Positions 7,822 to 15,270 of a stretch of DNA of 35,389 bases are shown one piece after another. Numbering within the stretch: position 1 is the stretch's first letter; the number at the start of each line of letters is the position of its first letter. A program made the translations under genes and the position numbers. Source of the DNA: Arthrobacter sp. ok362 (lineage in GTDB: Bacteria > Actinomycetota > Actinomycetes > Actinomycetales > Micrococcaceae); the NCBI RefSeq assembly GCF_900102785.1, contig NZ_FNGC01000001.1:1-35389 (forward strand). Reading direction: 5' to 3'. The notes beneath the pieces were generated by a model, which did not search any database, was not told the origin of the DNA, and saw only the letters and a list, made by a program, of their open reading frames with translations.

Positions 7822-10038
7822 TCACCGGTTGCCGGGCACCCGCTCGCCCCGCAGCGCGGCGATGGCACGGGCCGCCCGGTCCAGCGCAGGCTGGAGCGCG
7901 GCCTCCGGCTGGGGGCCCGAAAACAGGAAACCCTGCAGGGAATCGCACTCCAGCTTCATCAGGTAGCCGGCCTGGGCGGCCGTTTCCACGCCCTCGGCCG
8001 TGACAGTAAGCCCGAGTCCGTGGGCCATGCCGATCATGGCGTTCAGGATGGGCAGCTGTTCCGTGCCGGTGTTGATCATGGATACGAATGACTGATCGAT
8101 CTTCAGCGTGTCCACGGGCAGGCCCTGCAGTCGCCCCAGGGATGAAAAGCCGGTGCCGAAGTCATCGAGCGCCACGCGGACGCCGGCCGTGCGCAGGCTC
8201 ATGAGCTGCTGGATCACGTGGCAGTCGTCCTCGAAGAAGACGCTCTCCGTTACCTCCAGGACGAGCTGGCGGGGGTCCACGCCGCAGGATTCCGTCACGG
8301 CCAGGACCAGCTCGGCGAAGTCCCCGTGCTGCAGCTGGACGCCGGAGACGTTAACGGCCAGGGACCGGGAGGACTCCTCTTCCAGCCAGGGCTTGAGCTC
8401 GGTGCAGCCGCGCAGCAGTACCTCGGTGCCGATCTCGACAATGAGGCCGCTGCGTTCCGCCGCCGGAATGAACTGCTGGGGCGGAACGAGCACGCCGTCG
8501 CGTACCCAGCGGGCCAGGGCCTCCACCTTGGTCACTGTCCCGCTGCCGGCGGAGACGATCGGCTGGTAGTGGACGGCGATCTGTCCGCTGTCCACGGCCA
8601 GCCGCAGGCCGGCCTCGAGGTCGTTGCGGTCCACGAGGGCCTTCATCATCTCCGGCTGAAAGCGCATGTACCGGTTCTTCCCGGCGGTCTTGGCGGCATA
8701 CATCGCGACGTCGGCACGGCGCAGGAGCTCGGAGGCGTCAACGGCGGCCTGCCCGATCGAGGCGAGCCCCAGACTGAGGCTGGGCCGCAACATGGTGCCG
8801 TCGATCCACACCGGGACGCGCAGCGAGTCAACGATCCGGGCAGCGACCGCCTCGGGCTCCACCGAGTTGATCAGGAGCACCACGAACTCGTCGCCGCCCA
8901 GCCGGGCCACGACATCGCTTGGCCGGACGCACGTGCGCAGCCGCCGGCCGACCTCTATGAGCATCTGGTCCCCGGCATGGTGGCCCAGGATGTCGTTGAC
9001 TTCCTTGAAATCGTCCAGGTCCAGGAGCAGGACGTCCACTCCGGTGCCGCGCGGGCCCTCGAGGGCGCTGGCGAGGCGATCATTGAACAGCTGGCGGTTG
9101 GACAGCCCGGTCAATCCGTCCCGGAACGCCAGCGCCTTGAGCTGGGCGGACTGCGCGGCGAGGTCTGCCATGGCCCGGGTGATCCGGTCCTGGGCAACCT
9201 TGGCCGCGGTTACATCGCGGAAGCTCCACACCCGTCCGACCACCTGGTCTGCGACTTTCTGCGGGCGCGAATAGCGGTCAAACGTCCGGCCGTCGCGGAA
9301 TTCCAAAATGTCGTGGCTTTCCGCCGTGGGATCGGCGTAGAGAGCCTCAACCTTTTCGACAAACTGGGCCGGGTCGCGCAACTGATCCAGGACGAAGCCC
9401 ATGACGGCCTCATCGTCCCCGGTGGCCAGCATTTCCCGCGGGATGCCCCACATGGTGAGGAACTGATTGTTGACGCCGGCGATCTCGCCCTCGCTGCTGA
9501 CCACAAGGATGCCGTCGGCAGTGGATTCGAGCGTCGCGCTCAGCAGCGACATGGCCTCGCGGAGGCCGTCATCGGTCTCCGGCCGGTGCGAGGTGTCGCG
9601 GACCGCGGCGATCATGCTTGCAGTACCATTACCAGCGCCGTCCCCGGTCACGAAGACGGACCCGGCCACCTCGGCCTGGAACTCCGTGCCGTCCCGCCGC
9701 ACCCCGTAGGCCTCCACGGGAGCGGTGTCAGTCTCGTCGGCGTCGGCGGCGTCGTTGTCGGCATGGGCGTCGCGGCGGAGGTTGAAGAACAGCCGCTCCA
9801 GCCCGTTCCGGAACCCCTCGGCCAGGAGGATGCGGTGGTCCGAGCCCACGAGCTCCCCGCGGTCGTACCCGAACATGCGCTCCGCGGCGGTGTTGACCAT
9901 CCTGATGGTCCCGTCTTCTGCCACTACCAGCAGGGCGTCGGGGCTGGATTCCACCAGATCCCCATAGCCCGGGACTGCGCCGAAGCCTTCTTGTGGGACC
10001 GCGCCGGGGCCTTCCTCCGGGTACGACGACGCCGTCAT
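7822..10038 (-). CDS. PAS-PAS-GGDEF-EAL protein with intact I-site (paralogue 3)
   Basis: From the ATG at 10038 the protein has 738 residues: PAS 1 (about 25-150, with an acidic insert ADNDAADADETD), PAS 2 (about 160-282), connector helix, GGDEF (about 305-465) and EAL (about 475-720). The cyclase motifs are intact (GLTGLSNR, DLDDFKEVNDILGHHAGDQ, RLGGDEF at 380-385, ADVAMYAAK) and RPSD forms a complete inhibitory site. The EAL set is complete: YQP, EAL, NVSGVQ, EVTES, DDFGTGFSS, KIDQSF, EGVET, QGFLF. It is a candidate bifunctional c-di-GMP enzyme with product feedback. A TTG ten codons upstream would also be in frame, but the strong ribosome-binding site there is positioned for a 13-codon leader ORF whose TGA overlaps this ATG. 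Confidence 0.92.
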   Translation of the reverse strand: MTASSYPEEGPGAVPQEGFGAVPGYGDLVESSPDALLVVAEDGTIRMVNTAAERMFGYDRGELVGSDHRILLAEGFRNGLERLFFNLRRDAHADNDAADADETDTAPVEAYGVRRDGTEFQAEVAGSVFVTGDGAGNGTASMIAAVRDTSHRPETDDGLREAMSLLSATLESTADGILVVSSEGEIAGVNNQFLTMWGIPREMLATGDDEAVMGFVLDQLRDPAQFVEKVEALYADPTAESHDILEFRDGRTFDRYSRPQKVADQVVGRVWSFRDVTAAKVAQDRITRAMADLAAQSAQLKALAFRDGLTGLSNRQLFNDRLASALEGPRGTGVDVLLLDLDDFKEVNDILGHHAGDQMLIEVGRRLRTCVRPSDVVARLGGDEFVVLLINSVEPEAVAARIVDSLRVPVWIDGTMLRPSLSLGLASIGQAAVDASELLRRADVAMYAAKTAGKNRYMRFQPEMMKALVDRNDLEAGLRLAVDSGQIAVHYQPIVSAGSGTVTKVEALARWVRDGVLVPPQQFIPAAERSGLIVEIGTEVLLRGCTELKPWLEEESSRSLAVNVSGVQLQHGDFAELVLAVTESCGVDPRQLVLEVTESVFFEDDCHVIQQLMSLRTAGVRVALDDFGTGFSSLGRLQGLPVDTLKIDQSFVSMINTGTEQLPILNAMIGMAHGLGLTVTAEGVETAAQAGYLMKLECDSLQGFLFSGPQPEAALQPALDRAARAIAALRGERVPGNR

Positions 10039-10076
10039 CCGGCTACCGCCGTGCGAATTTGAGACCAACCAACCAT
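10035..10076 (-). CDS. 13-codon leader ORF overlapping the start of paralogue 3
   Basis: On the - strand GGGAGGG stands 6 nt before an ATG (10076) that opens a short frame coding MVGWSQIRTAVAG. Its stop overlaps the next start as ATGA at 10035-10038. This ribosome-binding site is the best one in the region, and nothing comparable lies before the ATG of the large gene, so translational coupling is likely. The peptide has no recognisable function. Confidence 0.45.
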   Translation of the reverse strand: MVGWSQIRTAVAG

Positions 10077-10089
10077 TTAGAACCCTCCC

Positions 10090-10105
10090 ATCGGGAAATC
10101 ATAGG
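10090..10105 (-). promoter_or_regulatory. Predicted promoter of GGDEF-EAL paralogue 3
   Basis: The - strand carries CACCTATGATTTCCC with TATGAT at 10098-10103, matching the elements before the two other paralogues. No good -35 is visible at normal spacing. The leader would be about 15 nt before the 13-codon ORF. Confidence 0.45.
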
Positions 10106-10202
10106 TGCCCGGAGGGTGCACGCGGTGCCAACACGTGGGCGGGGCGGGTCCAGGCCTGCGCGGGAGGACCAAACGCCCCCGTTGCGCTATCACCTAGGGT
10201 GC

Positions 10203-11375
10203 TTATGGCCCGGGTTTAGCAGCCCTAAGCGACAGGGCAACGAGGGGGGAGCGGCCTACCGCAGGCTCCCGGGTCACGGCCTGGTAATGGCCAACGAGTT
10301 CGGCCCCGAGGACGGACCACGTCCGGCCCTGAACCGAGGCGTGCGCGGCCGCGGCGAACGCGCGGCGCTTGGCGTCGTCGCCCATCAGGTCCATTACCCG
10401 GGCACGGAGCGCCGCAAGGTCGCCGGGCTCGTACAGCCAGCCGGTCCGGGAATTCTCCACGAGGTCCAGCGGGCCGCCACGGCCCGTGGCCACCACCGGC
10501 ACCCCGGACGCCATGGCCTCCTGGATGGTCTGGCAAAAGGTCTCGAACTCGCCGGGATGGACGAAGAGATCGAAGGAAGCCACCACCCGGGCAAGGTCGG
10601 CGCCGCCGAGGAACCCGGTGAAGACCGCCTGCGGCAGGGCAGCTTCCAGGGCGGGCCGCTGGGGCCCGTCGCCGACAATCACCAGCCGGGTTCCGGGAAC
10701 ATCCGCCAGCACCGCCAGATCCTCCACCTGCTTCTCGACCGCCAGCCGGCCCACGTAGCCGATCAGGCGCTCGCCGCCGGGCGCCACGGAGGCCCGCCAG
10801 CCGGCGTCGCGCTTTTCGGGGTTGAACCGCTGAGTGTCCACGCCGCGCCGCCACATGTCCACGCGCGGAATGCCGCGGCCGCGGAGCTGGTTGAGCGCGA
10901 AGGTGGAGGGGACCAGGGTGCGCGAGGCCAGCAGATGGATCTGGTCCACCCGGTTCCAGGCCCAGTTCTCCAGGAAGGGGACGCCGTAGCGCCCCGCGTA
11001 GCCGGGGACCTCGGTCTGGTAGATGGCCACCGTAGGGATTCCGAGCTGGTGGGCGGCCTGCGCTGCCCGCCAGCCGAGCACGAACGGGGACGCGAGGTGC
11101 ACGACGTCGGGCGCGTAGTCGGCAAGGATTCGCTTGACCCGATACACACCGCCCATCGCCACCCGCACATTCGCATAGCCGGCCAACGGGACCGAGGGGA
11201 GTCGGTGGACGTGGGCGCCATAGACCTCGTCCGGGACGTCCGTGTCCTGCGTGGACGGCGCGATCACCAGCACCTCGTCCCCGCGCTCCTGCAGATGCTC
11301 CAGCACGCGCAGGATGGAGTGGGTGACCCCGTTCATGAGCGGCAGGAATGATTCGGCGATGATTGCGATCCTCAC
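10203..11375 (-). CDS. GT4-family glycosyltransferase (MgtA/PimB-like mannosyltransferase)
   Basis: From the GTG at 11375 the protein has 390 residues and begins MRIAIIAESFLPLMNGVTHS, the usual start of GT4 glycosyltransferases with the glycine-rich acceptor-side loop. YVGRLAVEKQVEDL opens the nucleotide-sugar domain; GDGP and HPGEFETFCQTIQEAMASG, with its two glutamates seven residues apart, form the retaining GT-B catalytic/donor motif. The WRRGVD and VPGYAGRYG segments resemble actinobacterial GDP-mannose-dependent mannosyltransferases that act on lipid acceptors (MgtA/PimB group); this donor and acceptor assignment is inferred. The frame continues upstream to a TTG at 11477, but that extension is Arg/Pro-rich and not family-like. 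GGAGGA touches the GTG, an unusually short spacing. Confidence 0.85.
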   Translation of the reverse strand: MRIAIIAESFLPLMNGVTHSILRVLEHLQERGDEVLVIAPSTQDTDVPDEVYGAHVHRLPSVPLAGYANVRVAMGGVYRVKRILADYAPDVVHLASPFVLGWRAAQAAHQLGIPTVAIYQTEVPGYAGRYGVPFLENWAWNRVDQIHLLASRTLVPSTFALNQLRGRGIPRVDMWRRGVDTQRFNPEKRDAGWRASVAPGGERLIGYVGRLAVEKQVEDLAVLADVPGTRLVIVGDGPQRPALEAALPQAVFTGFLGGADLARVVASFDLFVHPGEFETFCQTIQEAMASGVPVVATGRGGPLDLVENSRTGWLYEPGDLAALRARVMDLMGDDAKRRAFAAAAHASVQGRTWSVLGAELVGHYQAVTREPAVGRSPLVALSLRAAKPGP

Positions 11376-11788
11376 TCCTCCACGGTGCGGGCGGCGGTTT
11401 GCGGCGCGGGGGAGCGGGCGTGGCCGGCAGGGGAAGAGTGGGTTAACAGGTGGGCGCGGCGAGGCCGATCTGCTCAAAGGGTGGAAAGGGCAGCAAAAGG
11501 CGGGGAAACTACCGCTAACTGACGGGAACCGTCAAGGGGGCGCAGTTGATTGCGGCCATGCGTTCACGGCGCAAACCCAACGAAACAGTGGTGCCGGACG
11601 GCATGACGGAAGACGAGCTATAGCGGATCGGGCCAGTTGCCGACCGGGAAGAGCGAACGGGTGCCGGAAACCATCGATAACCTCACAGCCGGGCCGCCAC
11701 GCGCACGCATATTGCCTTCCATCAGAAATACCTCCAGAGGCTACGGAACTTCAGAATACGCCCGTCGCCTCCCAGCGTCCAGAGGCGG
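11376..11788. other. Intergenic region, no supported gene
   Basis: These 413 nt hold the upstream region of the glycosyltransferase and the 3' flank of the NfeD-like gene. A small hairpin (TGACGG-GAA-CCGTCA, 11520-11534) is present. A 21-codon + strand frame starts at the ATG near 11559 and reads MRSRRKPNETVVPDGMTEDEL; it is hydrophilic and has no good ribosome-binding site, so I do not call it a gene. Confidence 0.5.
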
Positions 11789-12028
11789 TCAATCGGCCTT
11801 GAGCACGTCCGGAAGTTCGTCCACAAACACGGTCTGGGGCGGTTCAAAATAGATCACCAGCACCTGCTCGCCCACGGCGAAGACGCTGCTCTTGTCGAAC
11901 GGGTGCGCATGGAACGCACTGGTTCCGCCGCGAACGGGCAGCATGACCTCGCCGATGGTGCCCGGGCCGATCCGACCCGTGACCCGCCCAATCTTTCCGG
12001 TCAGGCTCCGGTCAACGTCCTTGTGCAT
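11789..12028 (-). CDS. Small NfeD-like OB-fold protein, flotillin partner
   Basis: The 79-residue protein has no membrane segment. Its pattern (LTGKIGRVTGRIGPGTIGEVMLP, then AVGEQVLVIYFEPPQTVFVDEL) fits the C-terminal OB-fold of NfeD proteins, in which a G-x-V/A start, a GEV strand and a closing V-V-x-V strand recur. NfeD-family proteins are commonly encoded next to flotillin-type proteins (YuaF with FloT in Bacillus), and this gene lies 66 nt downstream of one on the same strand. AAGGA stands 6 nt before the ATG. It lacks the membrane helices of full NfeD proteins, so it would act as a cytosolic partner. The identification rests on pattern and context. Confidence 0.65.
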   Translation of the reverse strand: MHKDVDRSLTGKIGRVTGRIGPGTIGEVMLPVRGGTSAFHAHPFDKSSVFAVGEQVLVIYFEPPQTVFVDELPDVLKAD

Positions 12029-12086
12029 CAGAATCCTTGTACATCTAAACCGTTGGGCATCAGAATCCCCGCATTTGCGTGCGCAT
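12025..12086 (-). promoter_or_regulatory. Duplicated start region with two chained mini-ORFs
   Basis: GGATTCTGATGC occurs twice on the - strand (12025-12036 and 12057-12068), 32 nt apart. As a result an 8-codon frame (MRTQMRGF, ATG at 12086) and a 10-codon frame (MPNGLDVQGF, ATG at 12060) each end in TGATG, the second one handing over to the NfeD-like start at 12028. Each copy has a purine-rich GGGGA or AAGGA before its ATG. Confidence 0.4.
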
Positions 12087-12094
12087 GGCAGGCA

Positions 12095-13531
12095 CTACGC
12101 ACCCGGAGCCTTGGTGTCCCGTTTGGCGGCGTCCCGGGTGTTCTTGAGCGCGCTGGAGAGTGCCGGGAGGTAGTTGCCCACCTGTGCCAAAATCCCGCCG
12201 ATCATCCTGTTGACCCCTTCGCCGCCGTTGAGGACGGTCATCTGGCCGACGTGTGAAAACGGCTCGGCGGCCGCCGCCACGATCGCCGGCATGTTCTCGG
12301 CGAGCTGCTGGGAGATGACGGCGTCCTGGTTGGTTGCGAGCGCTTCGGCACGGGCCTTGATGCCCTCCGCCTCGGCCAGGGCCTTGGCCTTGATGGCTGA
12401 GGCGGCGGCCTCGCCGCGGGCCTTCGTGGCGGCAGCCTCGGCCTCGCCGGTGACCTTGGTGGCCCCGGCCGCCGCCGCTGCCGCCGTCGCGTTCGCCTGC
12501 GCCTGCAGCTCGGTCCGCCGGGCGTTGACCTGCGCCTCGAGCTCGGTGCGCCGGGCCAGCGCCTCGGCCGCGCTGATGTCCGCGGATTTCTGGCCCTCGG
12601 CATCGGTGCGCTTGGCATAGGCCCTCGCGTCGGCGGGCTTGCGGACGGTGGTCTGCAGCTTCTGTTCCTCCCGGTCGGCCTCGAGCTTGGCGACCTCGGT
12701 TTCCTGGACCACCACCTGCTGACGCGCCGACGCATCGGCCAACGGCCCGGCCTGGGCCGCGTTTGCCTTGGCACGCTCGGCATTGGCCTGCGCCACGGAC
12801 TGCCGGATCGCGGACACACTCCGGGCGTCGGCGATCATGGCCTCTGCCTCTGCTTCCTTTTCCGCCGCCTCGCGGTTCCGGGTGGCCTCCGCGATGCGGG
12901 CCTCCATCTTGACCATGGCAATGTGCGGCTTGGCGATGTTCTGGATGTAGCCCGTAGGGTCTTGGAGGTCCTTGATCTGCAGCGAGTCGACCACAAGCCC
13001 CAGCTTCTCCATTTCGACGCCGCTGGCACTGCGGACCTGGGAGGCCAGCTTGTCGCGCTCGCGGATGATTTCCTCGACCGTCATGCTGCCGATGATCGAG
13101 CGCAGGTGGCCCTCGAAGACGTTGTAGACCTGGCTTTCCATCTTGGGCTGTTGGCCCAGGAACCGCCGTGCGGCGTTGGCGATGAACGGCGGGGCATCCC
13201 CGATCTTGTAGATGACCACACCGTCGACAATGACCTGGATGCCCTGGGAGGTCACACAGGAGACCTTGAGCTCGGTTTCATTCAGCGTCAGAGACAGCGG
13301 CCGCACGGTCTGGAGCCCGGGCAGCACCAGGGCCCCCTTGCCCGTGACGATCTTGAAGTCCATTCCCTCCCGGGTTTCCAGCGTGCCGCGCGTCAGCCCG
13401 GAGATGATGAGGGCCTCGTTCGGTTCAGCCACCTTCCACATCAGCTTTGTTGCCACCCAGATGACGCCGATGACTACGGCCGCCCCCAGGATGATCGAAA
13501 TGAGCGGGTAGAAGGCTGACAAGTCCGGCAT
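12095..13531 (-). CDS. Flotillin-family (SPFH domain) membrane scaffold protein
   Basis: The 478-residue protein has one N-terminal membrane segment (about 9-31), an SPFH/band-7 domain (about 35-205, including NEALIISG, FKIVTGKGALVLPGLQ, SQGIQVIVDGVVIYKIGD and the VEEIIRERD region) and a long Ala/Glu-rich coiled coil (about 205-400) with the repeated E-A pairs typical of flotillins. The tail (about 410-478) contains the hydrophobic stretch ENMPAIVAAAAEPFSHVGQMTVLNG. Flotillins assemble into oligomeric scaffolds that organise membrane microdomains. It is followed by an NfeD-like gene, as in many bacterial flotillin loci. AAAGGA precedes the ATG. The length is normal for the family. Confidence 0.93.
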   Translation of the reverse strand: MPDLSAFYPLISIILGAAVVIGVIWVATKLMWKVAEPNEALIISGLTRGTLETREGMDFKIVTGKGALVLPGLQTVRPLSLTLNETELKVSCVTSQGIQVIVDGVVIYKIGDAPPFIANAARRFLGQQPKMESQVYNVFEGHLRSIIGSMTVEEIIRERDKLASQVRSASGVEMEKLGLVVDSLQIKDLQDPTGYIQNIAKPHIAMVKMEARIAEATRNREAAEKEAEAEAMIADARSVSAIRQSVAQANAERAKANAAQAGPLADASARQQVVVQETEVAKLEADREEQKLQTTVRKPADARAYAKRTDAEGQKSADISAAEALARRTELEAQVNARRTELQAQANATAAAAAAGATKVTGEAEAAATKARGEAAASAIKAKALAEAEGIKARAEALATNQDAVISQQLAENMPAIVAAAAEPFSHVGQMTVLNGGEGVNRMIGGILAQVGNYLPALSSALKNTRDAAKRDTKAPGA

Positions 13532-13849
13532 TAACCAGGTCCTTTCACGGTGGTGGAAAAGGTATAAAGCAAAGCCCCAAACGATGCTGCTGGTAGTCCC
13601 CGGCCGGCCCGGAAGCGGGAATCAAGACGCCGCCCAGCCAGCTGTTGTACACAGTCTGGGGTCCTACATGCTTGGAAGTCCAGCAATTCGACAGTGTTCG
13701 GGCATACGCCCAAGTGCCGCCGGTGCCGAAAGCCCCTGTTGGGGCGGCCGGCGCCGTGCCAGCGTGGGAGAGGGTGCGAGCGTGGATGGGCGCGTTAGCG
13801 TGGATCGGCGGGCAGCCGGACGACGGCACCCGTAGAAGGGTGATGGGAG
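13532..13849. other. Divergent intergenic region with 18-bp repeats
   Basis: The 318 nt separate the divergently read flotillin and CapK-like genes and should contain both promoters, though no clear -35/-10 pair stands out. Three 18-bp units lie at 13761-13778, 13779-13796 and 13797-13814, each starting AGCGTGG; the second and third share AGCGTGGAT. I see no gene. Confidence 0.6.
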
Positions 13850-15256
13850 ATGCGCGGCTCTCCTCTCGGGATGACACGACTGACCGGGATCGCGTGGGAC
13901 ATCTGGCGGGCCGGGTGGGCAAGCCAGGACGCGATCGCCCGCCGGCAACGGGACCGTCTCGCCGTGCTCGTTGACCACGCGCGGTCCGCCTCGCCCTTCT
14001 ACCGCAGGCTCTACCGGGACGTCCCGGAGAAGGGCACCACGGATCTGGTCAGTTACCTGCGGGAGCTGCCTCCGGTGGGCAAACGCGAGCTCATGGAGAA
14101 CTTCGATGACTGGGTGACCGATCCGCACATCACGCTCGCCGGGCTAAAGGAAGACCTCCTCGGGGACACCTCGCGCGTCGGCGGCTTCTACCGCGGGCAG
14201 TACCTCGTGATGACGACGTCGGGGTCCACGGGGGAGCCTGCGGTCCTGGTCCATGACCGGACCTCGCTGCAGGTCGCGAACCTCCTTGCCCCGATCCGCG
14301 AACGGCGGACCCTGCTGACGGCTGCCGAGGCCCGGGCCTTCCTGCACCAGGGAGTGCGGGCTGCGGCGCTGATCGCGGACGGGGACCACTTTGCCGGCGT
14401 CGTGCTGACGGAAACGGCGCGGCGACGCAGCCCCCCCACCGCCCGCCGGGTCCGCGTGTTCTCCGTGCTCCGGCCGCTCCCGGAACTCGTGGCGGACCTC
14501 AACGTGTTCCAGCCGACCATGCTCTACGGGTATCCGAGCGCCATGCTGCAACTGGCCGCCGAACAGAAATCGGGACGGCTCCGGATCCATCCGCTCCTGG
14601 CGGTCGCTGCCGGCGAGGGCCTGGCAGCTGATGCCGGGGCGGACATCGAGGCCGCCCTCGGTTGCCGGGTCACCGTGCGGTACCTTGCTTCCGAGGCTCT
14701 CGCCCTGACCAGCCGCTGCCGGCAGGGGTTGTTGCATGTCAACGCGGACTGGAACATCGTGGAGCCGGTGGACGGCGTCTTCCGGCCCGTGCCGGCGGGG
14801 GAACTCTCGCACACGGTGCTGGTCACCAACCTGGCCAACCGGGTCCAGCCGCTGATCCGGTACAACCTGGGCGACCGGGTGCAGCTGGCTGCCGGCCCGT
14901 GCGCGGGCGGCAGCCCGTTTCCCACTCTGCGGGTCGAGGGCCGGAGCGGTGACGTGCTGAGCTTTGCTGCCGCCGACGGGAGCGTGGTGACGGTGCTGCC
15001 GTTGGCGCTGGGTACCGTGATCGAGGAGACTGCCGGCGTCCGCCGGTTCCAGGCGATCCGCACCGGGTTGAGGTCGCTGACCGTGCGGATCGAGGTCTGG
15101 CCGGATGCCGTGACGGCTGCCGTGCGGGCGGAGGCGGGGGAGCGCCTGGGCAAGTTCTTCGCAGCCCAAGGCGCCGGCGGCGTCGATGTCCGGTTTGCCG
15201 ATGAGCCGCCCCGGCCGGACCGCAGCGGCAAGTTCCGCGAGGTGTGGTCGGCCTGA
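13850..15256 (+). CDS. CapK/PaaK-like adenylate-forming enzyme
   Basis: The 468-residue protein belongs to the phenylacetate-CoA ligase/CapK branch of adenylate-forming enzymes. The P-loop TTSGSTGEP lies at about 122-130, LYGYPSAMLQLA and the YLASEAL region follow, and RYNLGDRV carries the conserved ATP-ribose-binding Asp. The N-terminal RLAVLVDHARSASPFYRRLY segment is characteristic of this branch. The C-terminal domain is short and ends PRPDRSGKFREV, which resembles the lysine-bearing end of PaaK. It would activate a carboxylic acid as an acyl-adenylate and possibly transfer it to CoA; the acid is unknown. No partner gene is adjacent. A second in-frame ATG at 13871 is a possible alternative start. 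Confidence 0.8.
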   Translation: MRGSPLGMTRLTGIAWDIWRAGWASQDAIARRQRDRLAVLVDHARSASPFYRRLYRDVPEKGTTDLVSYLRELPPVGKRELMENFDDWVTDPHITLAGLKEDLLGDTSRVGGFYRGQYLVMTTSGSTGEPAVLVHDRTSLQVANLLAPIRERRTLLTAAEARAFLHQGVRAAALIADGDHFAGVVLTETARRRSPPTARRVRVFSVLRPLPELVADLNVFQPTMLYGYPSAMLQLAAEQKSGRLRIHPLLAVAAGEGLAADAGADIEAALGCRVTVRYLASEALALTSRCRQGLLHVNADWNIVEPVDGVFRPVPAGELSHTVLVTNLANRVQPLIRYNLGDRVQLAAGPCAGGSPFPTLRVEGRSGDVLSFAAADGSVVTVLPLALGTVIEETAGVRRFQAIRTGLRSLTVRIEVWPDAVTAAVRAEAGERLGKFFAAQGAGGVDVRFADEPPRPDRSGKFREVWSA

Positions 15257-15270
15257 GTGCGCTACTGCTG

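Noticed and set aside
11559..11625. 21-codon + strand ORF MRSRRKPNETVVPDGMTEDEL
   Set aside because: No proper ribosome-binding site and no second line of support; left as a remark on the intergenic region.
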